A DNA stretch of 64,000 nt from Boseongicola sp. H5. Lineage in GTDB: Bacteria; Pseudomonadota; Alphaproteobacteria; Rhodobacterales; Rhodobacteraceae. The position numbers and the translations under genes were made by a program. The stretch is taken from NCBI GenBank assembly GCA_020622165.1, contig JACNMN010000011.1, forward strand, positions 1-64,000. The letters run 5' to 3'. Positions 1 through 6,450 of this stretch are shown here, one piece after another (position 1 is the stretch's first letter; the number at the start of each line of letters is the position of its first letter). The notes under the pieces were generated by a model that worked only from the letters and a program-made list of their open reading frames with translations, ran no database searches and was not told where the DNA came from.

Positions 1-127
1 AATACATCAACGGCTTCTACAATCCGCGCCGACGGCATTCAGCCCTCGGCTGGAAAAGCCCCTTGGCCTTCGAAGCTCAGGCCGCGTAAATGAGAACTTG
101 GAGCGGCACAAAAACGTGACAGGTCCA
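1..127 (+). mobile_element. Right end of a truncated IS3-family insertion sequence
   Basis: The first 89 bases encode the end of an IS3-family OrfB transposase. The following non-coding tail ends in AGGTCCA at 121-127, and IS3-family elements typically end in CA. The boundary is inferred from that terminal CA and from the TPP riboswitch starting immediately afterwards; the other terminal repeat lies outside the window, so the inverted repeat could not be matched. The element abuts the riboswitch and probably replaced whatever lay upstream of the thi operon. Confidence 0.75.
3..89 (+). CDS. IS3-family transposase OrfB, C-terminal fragment (5' end outside window)
   Basis: This frame reads through 28 residues to TAA at 87-89. 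It contains YINGFYNPRRRHSALGW, the diagnostic C-terminal signature of IS3-family OrfB (rve/DDE integrase) proteins, followed by a KSPLAFE tail. Only the C-terminus is present, because the gene starts before the window. Whether the complete transposase is intact cannot be judged. OrfB is normally made as an OrfAB fusion by programmed -1 frameshifting and catalyses copy-out-paste-in transposition. Confidence 0.85.
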   Translation, partial: YINGFYNPRRRHSALGWKSPLAFEAQAA

Positions 128-229
128 TTCCTCACCACAGGGGAGCCGCGTAATGCCGCGGCTGAGATGGGGGCGCAAGCCCACGGACCCTCGAAGCTGA
201 TCTGGATAATGCCAGCGTAGCAAGGAGGA
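128..229 (+). promoter_or_regulatory. TPP riboswitch (THI element) controlling the thi import operon
   Basis: The THI-box consensus is clearly visible: GGGGAGCC at 141-148, GGCTGAGAT at 160-168, a GGGC-GCAA-GCCC hairpin with a GNRA loop at about 172-183, GGACCCTCGAAGCTGATCTGG to about 205, and ATAATGCCAGCGTAG at 206-220. The 5' arm TCCTC at 129-133 can pair with GAGGA at 225-229, which is part of the Shine-Dalgarno sequence of the first gene. That predicts translational control by SD sequestration when thiamine pyrophosphate is bound. The IS3 end lies only 1-2 bases before the P1 5' strand. Confidence 0.93.
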
Positions 230-234
230 CAGAA

Positions 235-843
235 ATGTTTGCAGGCGCACAAGTATCCCTTTACCCGATGACCGACGGTTTCGTTGACGTGATCTTGTCA
301 TCGCTCGACGCTCTTGATCCGTGGCGCGACAGGCTGCGGATTGAAACCGACGATATTTCAACGCTTATCCTCGGCCCGCCAGAGGTGCTTTTCCCCGCGC
401 TGCGTGATCTTTACGCGGCGGCTGCATCGTCCGGCCAGCATGTTGTCTTGCGCGCCACGCTGTCACGGGGGTGTCCGGGGGAACCGGATGATCCGATCTG
501 CCAGACCAGGGCATTGGCCAACCCGTCAGAGCCGCTGGCCCTGCGCCAGAAGAACGCGCTGGCAGCTATCGCTGCAACCCCCGAAAAGGGGCAACAGGCG
601 GATGCGCAATTCTCGCTTTATGTGATGGGGGCGGGCGATCATATGGCCGAGATCATGGGCTGTATCGACTTCCTGCGACAAAGCGGAACCTTTGACCGTT
701 CCAAGAATTTCTGCACGCGCCTGATGGGTGATGCAGGGCCGGTCTTTGCCACGCTCCAGCAGGCGTTTTGCAAGTTCGGGCCACCGAATGGCCATGTCAC
801 GATCGATTTGACCGTTTCTGCCAACAGTCCCAGCAAACGCTGA
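235..843 (+). CDS. ykoF: YkoF-like thiamine/HMP-binding protein
   Basis: This 202-residue protein matches the YkoF family, a soluble tandem ferredoxin-like-fold protein that binds thiamine or its hydroxymethylpyrimidine (HMP) precursor. It has two similar halves, recognisable by the YPM..GFVDVI segment near residues 11-22 and the FSLYVMG segment near 125-131. There is no signal peptide, so it is probably cytoplasmic. The ATG follows AAGGAGG at 222-228, the site the upstream TPP riboswitch can sequester. The permease gene begins 4 bases after the stop. The assignment rests on family resemblance plus the riboswitch; the exact ligand is inferred. Confidence 0.8.
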   Translation: MFAGAQVSLYPMTDGFVDVILSSLDALDPWRDRLRIETDDISTLILGPPEVLFPALRDLYAAAASSGQHVVLRATLSRGCPGEPDDPICQTRALANPSEPLALRQKNALAAIAATPEKGQQADAQFSLYVMGAGDHMAEIMGCIDFLRQSGTFDRSKNFCTRLMGDAGPVFATLQQAFCKFGPPNGHVTIDLTVSANSPSKR

Positions 844-847
844 TCTG

Positions 848-1636
848 ATGCAGTTTGATGTGCCTCGCCGTCCCGGCAGAGGTCTGACCCGCGGCATTCC
901 TGCCGTCCTGAGTGTGGTCAGCGCCTTTTTGATCTGGGAACTTTATGTTCGCCTGTCGGGAATTTCCCCGCTGATGCTGCCAGCACCCTCGCGGGTGCTA
1001 GACCAAATCGTATTGAACCGCGCTCTGCTGTGGGACAACACGGTGCCGACACTGAAAGCCACCTTTGCAGGGTTTGCCTTGTCGCTTACCGTAGCCTTCG
1101 GCTTGTCGGTGGTGCTGGATTTCATGCCCCGTGTCCGTCGCGCGCTGTTCCCGATCTTTGTGGTCAGCCAGACATTACCGCTTGTCGCCATCGCGCCCTT
1201 GGTCGTGCTGTGGTTCGGGTTCGATCTGACGCCCAAGGTTCTCTTGGTGGCGCTTGTTACCTTCTTTCCCATGCTGGTCGCCCTTGTGGACGGATACGCG
1301 GCGACCGACCCCGAAATCGAGGATCTGATGCGGTCGATGGGCGCCACGCGCGGCCAGATATTCCGCAGCGCACGGTTTCCGTCCGCGATGCCCTATTTCT
1401 TTGCCGGTCTGCGCATCTCGATCACCTATGCGGTCGTCGCGGCCATTTTCGCAGAATATGTGGGCGCGCGTGCCGGTCTGGGCATCGTGATCTTGAACGC
1501 CAAGAACAGTTTTCGCCCCGATCTTGTGCTGGCGGCTGTGGTGATCAGTTCAGCGCTGACCCTGGTGCTCTTTGCGGTCACCGCTCTGTTGCAACGTGTC
1601 GTGCTGCGCTGGCGCGATGTGGAGGGGAATAGATGA
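848..1636 (+). CDS. thiX: ThiX-like ABC transporter permease (thiamine precursor import)
   Basis: This 262-residue inner-membrane protein has about six hydrophobic segments and the cytoplasmic EAA-type coupling motif (EIEDLMRSMGATRGQIF, residues about 156-172). It belongs to the NitT/TauT/SsuC-type permease family (BPD_transp_1). It lies between the YkoF gene and the ATPase gene, overlapping the latter by 4 bases. The riboswitch and the THI5-like binding protein point to a pyrimidine precursor of thiamine, as for ThiXYZ, rather than nitrate or sulfonate. It should act as a homodimer. Confidence 0.85.
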   Translation: MQFDVPRRPGRGLTRGIPAVLSVVSAFLIWELYVRLSGISPLMLPAPSRVLDQIVLNRALLWDNTVPTLKATFAGFALSLTVAFGLSVVLDFMPRVRRALFPIFVVSQTLPLVAIAPLVVLWFGFDLTPKVLLVALVTFFPMLVALVDGYAATDPEIEDLMRSMGATRGQIFRSARFPSAMPYFFAGLRISITYAVVAAIFAEYVGARAGLGIVILNAKNSFRPDLVLAAVVISSALTLVLFAVTALLQRVVLRWRDVEGNR

Positions 1637-2388
1637 GTGTTCTGGACATGCGAAATGTCGGCCTCACGATTGGCGGTACAGCCATACTGGATGATATTTC
1701 ATTACATCTCGCAGAGGGCGAGTTCCTATCAATCCTCGGGCCGTCGGGTGCGGGAAAATCGACCATATTCCGCCTGCTGACCGGCGCTGCGCAACATGAC
1801 AGCGGCACGATCACCTGCAACGGTCAGCCATTGGCGACAAATCAACACGGCTTTGGTTTTATGCCGCAGCGCGATGCGTTGATGCCGTGGCGGCGGATTA
1901 TCGACAATCTGACCTTGGGCCTGGAGGTACAGGGCATACGCCGTAAAGATGCGCGCGCCCATGTTACGCCGCTCTTGGCCGATTTCGGTCTGGATGGGTT
2001 CACCGACCATTATCCCGCCCAACTGTCCGGCGGGATGCGCCAGCGCGCGGCCCTCTTGCGGACCATCGCGCAGAACCGGCCTGTGCAGCTTTTGGATGAA
2101 CCTTTCGGCGCGTTGGATGCGCTGACGCGGACCCAAATGCAGGCATGGTTCGAAAAGCGCTGGCGCACGGCGCGCTGGACAACCCTGCTGGTGACACATG
2201 ACGTCCGGGAGGCTGTGGCGCTGTCGGATCGTATCTATGTCCTGTCGCGCCGACCGGCCCGCGTGATCGCGGAAGTGCATGTGCCCGCCCCGCGCCCGCG
2301 GCTGGGACGCCCCGTCAGCGCTGACGCCCATGCAATCGAGGCGCAGTTGCTTGAAATTCTACTTAACCAAACCGGAGAGACCCTATGA
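1633..2388 (+). CDS. thiZ: ThiZ-like ABC transporter ATP-binding protein
   Basis: This is a complete 251-residue ABC ATPase: Walker A GPSGAGKST at residues 36-44, Q-loop MPQRDALMPWR near 77-87, signature LSGGMRQRAA near 132-141, Walker B VQLLDEPFGALD near 154-165, and the switch histidine in VTHDVREA near 188. The type is NrtD/SsuB/TauB-like. It overlaps the permease gene by 4 bases (ATGA) and the binding-protein gene by 4 bases, so the three are translationally coupled. It powers import of the thiamine precursor. Confidence 0.87.
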   Translation: MSVLDMRNVGLTIGGTAILDDISLHLAEGEFLSILGPSGAGKSTIFRLLTGAAQHDSGTITCNGQPLATNQHGFGFMPQRDALMPWRRIIDNLTLGLEVQGIRRKDARAHVTPLLADFGLDGFTDHYPAQLSGGMRQRAALLRTIAQNRPVQLLDEPFGALDALTRTQMQAWFEKRWRTARWTTLLVTHDVREAVALSDRIYVLSRRPARVIAEVHVPAPRPRLGRPVSADAHAIEAQLLEILLNQTGETL

Positions 2389-3374
2389 AACATTTGATCA
2401 CCGCTGCTTTGCTGATGCTGGCCCTGCCTGTCTCTGCACAGGAAAAACTCAGCGTTGCACTGGACTGGACACCCAACACAAACCACGTGGGCCTCTATGT
2501 GGCGCAGTCGCAAGGCTGGTTCGAGGACGCAGGGCTTGATGTGGATATCCTGCCGTATACCGACACTTCGTCGGGCACATTGGTGGCGGCAGGTGTCGCG
2601 GAGTTCGGCATTCTGAGTGCGGTCGGGTTCCACAGCCAGCGCGCGACGGGGGCCGATATGACAGCCGTCTTGGCAGTCGTGCAGCATGAAACCGGACGCG
2701 TGGTTTTCAACGGTGAGCGGGATGATATCCAGCGTCCCGCCGATCTGGACGGCAAGATCTATGCAGGGTTCGGCAGTGCGTGGGAAAACGCGTTGATTTC
2801 AACGATCATCCGCAATGACGGCGGCGAGGGTGTTTTTGATACCGTCACGCTTGGCACATCCGCCTACGAAGCGCTGGCCAACGGCAGCGTTGATTTCACG
2901 CTCGAGGTCAGCACATGGGAAGGCGTAAACTCTGTTCTGTTGAACCGCCCGCAACGTGCGTTCCGCTATGCTGATTACGGTGTTCCAGACCAGCATACGA
3001 CGTTTTTGGGCGGCAATGGTACGTGGCTTGCGCAAAACCCCGACATCGCCCGCGCCTTTGTGCAGGCCGCGCAACGGGGCTATGAATTTGCAGCCAACAA
3101 CCCGCAAGAGGCCGCAGAGATGCTGATCGCGGAAACCTCGGGCATGTTGACGAACCCCGATCTTGTGCGCGCTTCGATGGCAGCGCTGGTGGATGGCGGC
3201 TATCTGCAAGACCCCGGTGAACCTGTCGGCCTGATAGATGGTGCGATGTTCGCGAATATTACCAGCTTTCTTTTTGAGGCCGGTATCATGCGCGGCGAAG
3301 ACGGCAGGCCGCTTGATGTGATGCCCGATGTGTCGAGCTGGTTTACAAATGAATATTTGTCGCAGGCGGATTAA
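2385..3374 (+). CDS. thiY: ThiY-like substrate-binding protein (NMT1/THI5 family)
   Basis: This 329-residue periplasmic binding protein has a signal peptide (residues 1-18, cleavage after VSA). The mature start KLSVALDWTPNTNHVGLYVA is the typical N-terminus of NMT1/THI5-like proteins that bind pyrimidine precursors of thiamine. An SAVGFHSQRATGAD segment and the GFGSAWEN loop fit the family. It is the last gene of the riboswitch-controlled operon. Known homologues deliver N-formyl-aminomethylpyrimidine to ThiXZ; HMP or a related pyrimidine is equally possible here. Confidence 0.86.
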   Translation: MKHLITAALLMLALPVSAQEKLSVALDWTPNTNHVGLYVAQSQGWFEDAGLDVDILPYTDTSSGTLVAAGVAEFGILSAVGFHSQRATGADMTAVLAVVQHETGRVVFNGERDDIQRPADLDGKIYAGFGSAWENALISTIIRNDGGEGVFDTVTLGTSAYEALANGSVDFTLEVSTWEGVNSVLLNRPQRAFRYADYGVPDQHTTFLGGNGTWLAQNPDIARAFVQAAQRGYEFAANNPQEAAEMLIAETSGMLTNPDLVRASMAALVDGGYLQDPGEPVGLIDGAMFANITSFLFEAGIMRGEDGRPLDVMPDVSSWFTNEYLSQAD

Positions 3375-3749
3375 GAATTTTGCGGGGCATAATAGGTGGC
3401 ATTTGCGTACCATCTATCATGTCTCTCTGGTCCTGCCTTTCGCTACACATAGTACCAATTTCAGTGCGCGGGGCTACGCAAAGGCTTTGTGGCAGGCACC
3501 TTCCTTACGAGGCACCGGGCTTTAGTGGCAATGCATTGGGAATGCATTGGGAATGCATTGGGAATGCTATTTAATTGCTCGACCGGCGGCTACCAATAAT
3601 TGAATGCCGCAAAAAACTGCCTTTGACACCTCGAGACGTAGGCCTTTCCATATCCTAAGTCGTATCTGCCGTCACGTCCCATTAGGGTCGGCGCGGGTGC
3701 GTGATGGCCCAGGGCGCGCCCTGGGCGGTATTTGGGCGCAATCAGCCAT
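3375..3749. other. Intergenic region with short tandem repeat; no gene recognised
   Basis: These 375 bases lie between the convergent ends of thiY and the sigma-factor gene. No open frame here resembles a known protein, and no convincing terminator hairpin with a T-run was seen. The only structure is the 11-bp tandem array at 3530-3568, listed separately. Composition is clearly less GC-rich than the bulk of the window. Confidence 0.5.
3530..3568. repeat. 11-bp tandem repeat, three full copies plus a partial copy
   Basis: The unit AATGCATTGGG occurs at 3530-3540, 3541-3551 and 3552-3562, followed by a partial AATGC copy. Each unit contains the perfect 8-bp palindrome AATGCATT. The period of 11 is close to one helical turn, so all palindromes face the same side of the DNA. 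The core ATGCATTGGG occurs again at 10884-10893, next to the tRNA end of this accessory region. Confidence 0.9.
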
Positions 3750-4610
3750 TCAAAAGAAGCTGTCAAATCCAAGATCGCTCTGCCGCAAGGCTTCGCGCAA
3801 CCGTTGGAAGCCCCGTTCGCGTAGCTGGCGCACCCTCTCCTTAGAAATTCCATATCGCGTGCCGAGCCCTTCCAACGTGGCCGGAGGATCGCTCACTTGC
3901 GTTGCGACGACAATGTCACGTTCGCGATCGGGCAGAGTGCTGAGCACGTCTACGAGTACGCGGCGTAGTCCGGCAATCTTCAGGCTTAGCAACGCGGCTG
4001 ACTCTTCAAGACTGCTTGGGTCGATCAAGAGCGCAAGGCGGTCCACGCCATCCTCTCCCCGAACAGGCACATTCAGTGAGCTATCGCTACCAGTAACCTG
4101 ATCGCGCAAATCTGCCGCCCGGTGGGTGTCCACGCCCAGTGCGTCGGCGAGTCTCTTGTCCGCATCCGCCCGATTCATGTCCGGATTGGTCTCCATCTCG
4201 GCATCAAGAGCGGCGATCTGCACGGCTGCTGCCCGCGACTGCGCGGAATTGGGGCGCCGAACGACGGAAATGTTCGCCCGCAAATAGTCCTGAACTTCGG
4301 CCCGCATCCACCACACTGCGTAGGTCGAAAAGCGAAAGCCGCGATCCGGCTCGAAGCGGTCGACCGCCTTCATCAGCCCGATCTGGGCCTGCTGCAGCAG
4401 GTCTGGGTCGACCTCACCGCCCCTGCGCTTGAAGCGTTTTACGATCGAGCCAGACAAGGGTGCAAAAGCATGGATCAGACGATCCCGCGCATGCCGGTCC
4501 CCATGCGCTTGCCAAGCGTCGATCAATGCCCGCTCCTCTCCAGCGGATAGCATCCCTGCGGTGCGGACGCGTCGGGCACCTTGGATCAAGTTCGTAACGG
4601 GTTTGTTCAT
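3750..4610 (-). CDS. RpoH-like alternative sigma factor (sigma-70 family), lacking a clear RpoH box
   Basis: This 286-residue protein has sigma region 2 at about residues 70-120 (DLLQQAQIGLMKAVDRFEP, then FRFSTYAVWWMRAEVQDYL) and region 4 at about 226-280 (LPDRERDIV then GISKERVRQLRERGFQRL). The layout is that of heat-shock sigma-32. The stretch after region 2 (SAQSRAAAVQIAALDAE, residues 122-138) replaces the usual QRKLFFNLR RpoH box, so it is a divergent paralogue. It is transcribed divergently from the MarR gene through overlapping promoters, with TTGACA (complement of 4661-4666) and TAGTAT (complement of 4637-4642) spaced by 18. An accessory stress sigma factor is likely; its regulon is unknown. 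Confidence 0.85.
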   Translation of the reverse strand: MNKPVTNLIQGARRVRTAGMLSAGEERALIDAWQAHGDRHARDRLIHAFAPLSGSIVKRFKRRGGEVDPDLLQQAQIGLMKAVDRFEPDRGFRFSTYAVWWMRAEVQDYLRANISVVRRPNSAQSRAAAVQIAALDAEMETNPDMNRADADKRLADALGVDTHRAADLRDQVTGSDSSLNVPVRGEDGVDRLALLIDPSSLEESAALLSLKIAGLRRVLVDVLSTLPDRERDIVVATQVSDPPATLEGLGTRYGISKERVRQLRERGFQRLREALRQSDLGFDSFF

Positions 4611-4629
4611 TGGTTCCGCTCTTTAATAT

Positions 4630-4692
4630 CGTATCGATACTAATCTGCAGATTTGACGATTGTCAAAGTAGTTTCGTTTCGCTATCAAATTG
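4630..4692. promoter_or_regulatory. Overlapping divergent promoters and palindromes between the sigma factor and MarR genes
   Basis: On the plus strand TTGTCA (4660-4665), 17 bases, TATCAA (4683-4688) fit a promoter whose start would fall at about the marR ATG. On the minus strand TTGACA (4661-4666) and TAGTAT (4637-4642), spacing 18, serve the sigma factor. The two -35 boxes share the inverted repeat TTTGAC-N4-GTCAAA (4652-4667). A second perfect palindrome GTATCGATAC (4631-4640) overlaps the sigma-factor -10. Both are plausible operators for the adjacent MarR protein. Confidence 0.6.
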
Positions 4693-4694
4693 GC

Positions 4695-5297
4695 ATGAAT
4701 GACAACCTGCAAACACCAGACCAGATCGCGGAACTGCTCGTCCATGTAGGCCGTACGGCACGGCGCGAAGACGCACGCTCCGCACTGACAGCCGCTCAAT
4801 GGACCGGTCTGCGCTTTTTCGCCCGCGCCAACGGCAGCACGCGCACCCCTTCGGGCTTAGCCAGCTTCCAGGCAACGACGCGGGGCACGGCGTCGCAGAC
4901 CATAAAGTCGCTCGAACGCATGGGGCTGGTTACAGGGACCCGCTCTGACCGCGACCGGCGCAGCGTGTCTTTCGATCTGACCGATCGCGGGCGCGAAACG
5001 CTGGCACAGGATCCGCTTCGGGATCTGATCGACGTAATCGATACCCTTGGTACCGTTGAGCGCGACCGCTTCCTTGCGACGCTGTCCCAACTGGCATCCA
5101 CGCTGGCCATCCGGCGGGACCTCCCCGCTTTCGGAACCTGCCAGGATTGCAGCCATTACGCTCAATCGGGTGACACGGCCTATTGCGCCTGCATGGTGGC
5201 GGAACTGGCCATCGAAGACATTCCCAAGCTCTGCGCGAGCTACAGACCGGCCCCGGCCGCCGGAAAACCCAAGGAGACCCGAAATGGCACAGCCTGA
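4695..5297 (+). CDS. MarR-family regulator with C-terminal cysteine cluster
   Basis: This 200-residue protein has a MarR winged helix at about residues 30-115 (RGTASQTIKSLERMGLVT recognition region, wing with SDRDRRSV). A C-terminal tail carries five cysteines: C149 and C152 (CQDC), C164 and C166 (CAC), and C180, with H154 close by. This suggests a bound metal or Fe-S cluster. ATG 4695 is preferred over an in-frame TTG at 4653 because the predicted promoter overlaps the TTG. There is no good Shine-Dalgarno, so the mRNA may be leaderless. The gene overlaps mrp by 14 bases. A redox or iron-sulfur sensor controlling itself, mrp/nfu and the divergent sigma factor is inferred. Confidence 0.8.
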   Translation: MNDNLQTPDQIAELLVHVGRTARREDARSALTAAQWTGLRFFARANGSTRTPSGLASFQATTRGTASQTIKSLERMGLVTGTRSDRDRRSVSFDLTDRGRETLAQDPLRDLIDVIDTLGTVERDRFLATLSQLASTLAIRRDLPAFGTCQDCSHYAQSGDTAYCACMVAELAIEDIPKLCASYRPAPAAGKPKETRNGTA

Positions 5298-6450
5298 GAC
5301 CCCTGCAATGCCGCGCATGATCGCCATCAGCAGCGGCAAGGGGGGCGTGGGAAAATCCACGGTCACCGCAAATATCGCCGTGGCCATGGCCGATGCCGGT
5401 CTTCGTGTTGGTGTGGTGGACGCCGACATCTACGGGCCGTCCATCCCGCGCATGTTGGGCATCGCGGCCGGCAAGCCGGCAATGTCGCCAGACCAAAAGG
5501 TGATCCCGGCCGAGGCGTATGGGGTGAAGGTCATGTCCATGGCCATGTTGTCCGACGATGACAGCCCGGCGATCCTGCGCGGGCCGATGGTGACGAAATA
5601 CCTGCAGATGTTCGTGCGACAGGTGGAGTGGGGCGCGCTGGATGTCTTGCTGCTGGACCTCCCGCCGGGCACGGGTGACATCCAGCTGACCTTGGCGCAG
5701 GCCTTTCCCCTAACGGGTGCGGTAGTCGTCAGCACGCCGCAGGATGTCAGCCTCAAGATCGCGCGGCGCGGCCTGCGCATGATGGAGCAGGTCAATGTCC
5801 CGATCATTGGCGTAATCGAGAATATGAGCGGCTTCACCTGCCCGGACTGCGGAACGGTGACGCATATCTTCCATCAAGGTGGCGGAGAGGCGATCGCGCA
5901 GGAGTTGGACGTAGATTTCCTTGGCAAGGTGCCTCTTGACCCGACTGTGGTCGACTGCGGTGACGACGGCCGCCCACTGGTGCGCGCCGCGCCGCACAGT
6001 CCGGCGACTGCGGCCTACCGGAGTATCGCTGCTACGTTGGCCTGGACCGGCGGTGACGTCGCGGGAATCGCAACGCCCTTTGCCTGGACGGTTGCCGAGG
6101 GCGTAGGAAAACCGTCCCCTGCGCCTATCGCCGAGGGTGGACCGCCCGACCGGCTTGCGGCGCTCGACCACGCCGATGGCGCGCTGCTCTTGCGGTGGTC
6201 CGACGGGACGGATCAAAGGTTGAGCGAGCGCGACCTGCGGCTGGCCTGCCAATGCGCGCAATGCCGCGACGAGATGAGTGGCAAACGGCTGCTGAACCCG
6301 GACACCGTGCCGCTGGATATCCGCCTCACCCGTGTCTGGAGCGTCGGCAACTACGCGCTCGGTATGGCCTTCAGCGACGGCCACGACACCGGCATCTATG
6401 TCTTCAAGGCGCTCCAAGCCATGGAGGGGACGGAGCTTGAAGATGTCTGA
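5284..6450 (+). CDS. mrp: Mrp/ApbC-type iron-sulfur carrier ATPase fused to a DUF971 domain
   Basis: This 388-residue protein has the deviant Walker A GKGGVGKS at residues 18-25, DADIYGPS near 46-53, the LDLPPGTGD switch region near 120, and the CPDC cluster-binding pair in GFTCPDCG (about 187-190). All are hallmarks of Mrp/NBP35 Fe-S carrier P-loop proteins. After a linker, residues about 285-380 form a DUF971 (GBBH-like N-terminal) domain containing CQCAQC and a YALGMAFSDGHDTGIY segment. The chosen ATG lies inside the end of the MarR gene and gives a family-like N-terminus. Mrp transfers Fe-S clusters to apoproteins; DUF971 may confer target choice. Confidence 0.88.
   Translation: MAQPETPAMPRMIAISSGKGGVGKSTVTANIAVAMADAGLRVGVVDADIYGPSIPRMLGIAAGKPAMSPDQKVIPAEAYGVKVMSMAMLSDDDSPAILRGPMVTKYLQMFVRQVEWGALDVLLLDLPPGTGDIQLTLAQAFPLTGAVVVSTPQDVSLKIARRGLRMMEQVNVPIIGVIENMSGFTCPDCGTVTHIFHQGGGEAIAQELDVDFLGKVPLDPTVVDCGDDGRPLVRAAPHSPATAAYRSIAATLAWTGGDVAGIATPFAWTVAEGVGKPSPAPIAEGGPPDRLAALDHADGALLLRWSDGTDQRLSERDLRLACQCAQCRDEMSGKRLLNPDTVPLDIRLTRVWSVGNYALGMAFSDGHDTGIYVFKALQAMEGTELEDV

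Noticed and set aside
848-3374. Nitrate/sulfonate/taurine ABC importer
   Set aside because: The permease and ATPase belong to that broad family, but the TPP riboswitch, YkoF gene and THI5-like binding protein favour a thiamine precursor.
3530-3568. Possible CRISPR array
   Set aside because: Units are only 11 bp with no spacers and no cas genes; it is a simple tandem repeat.
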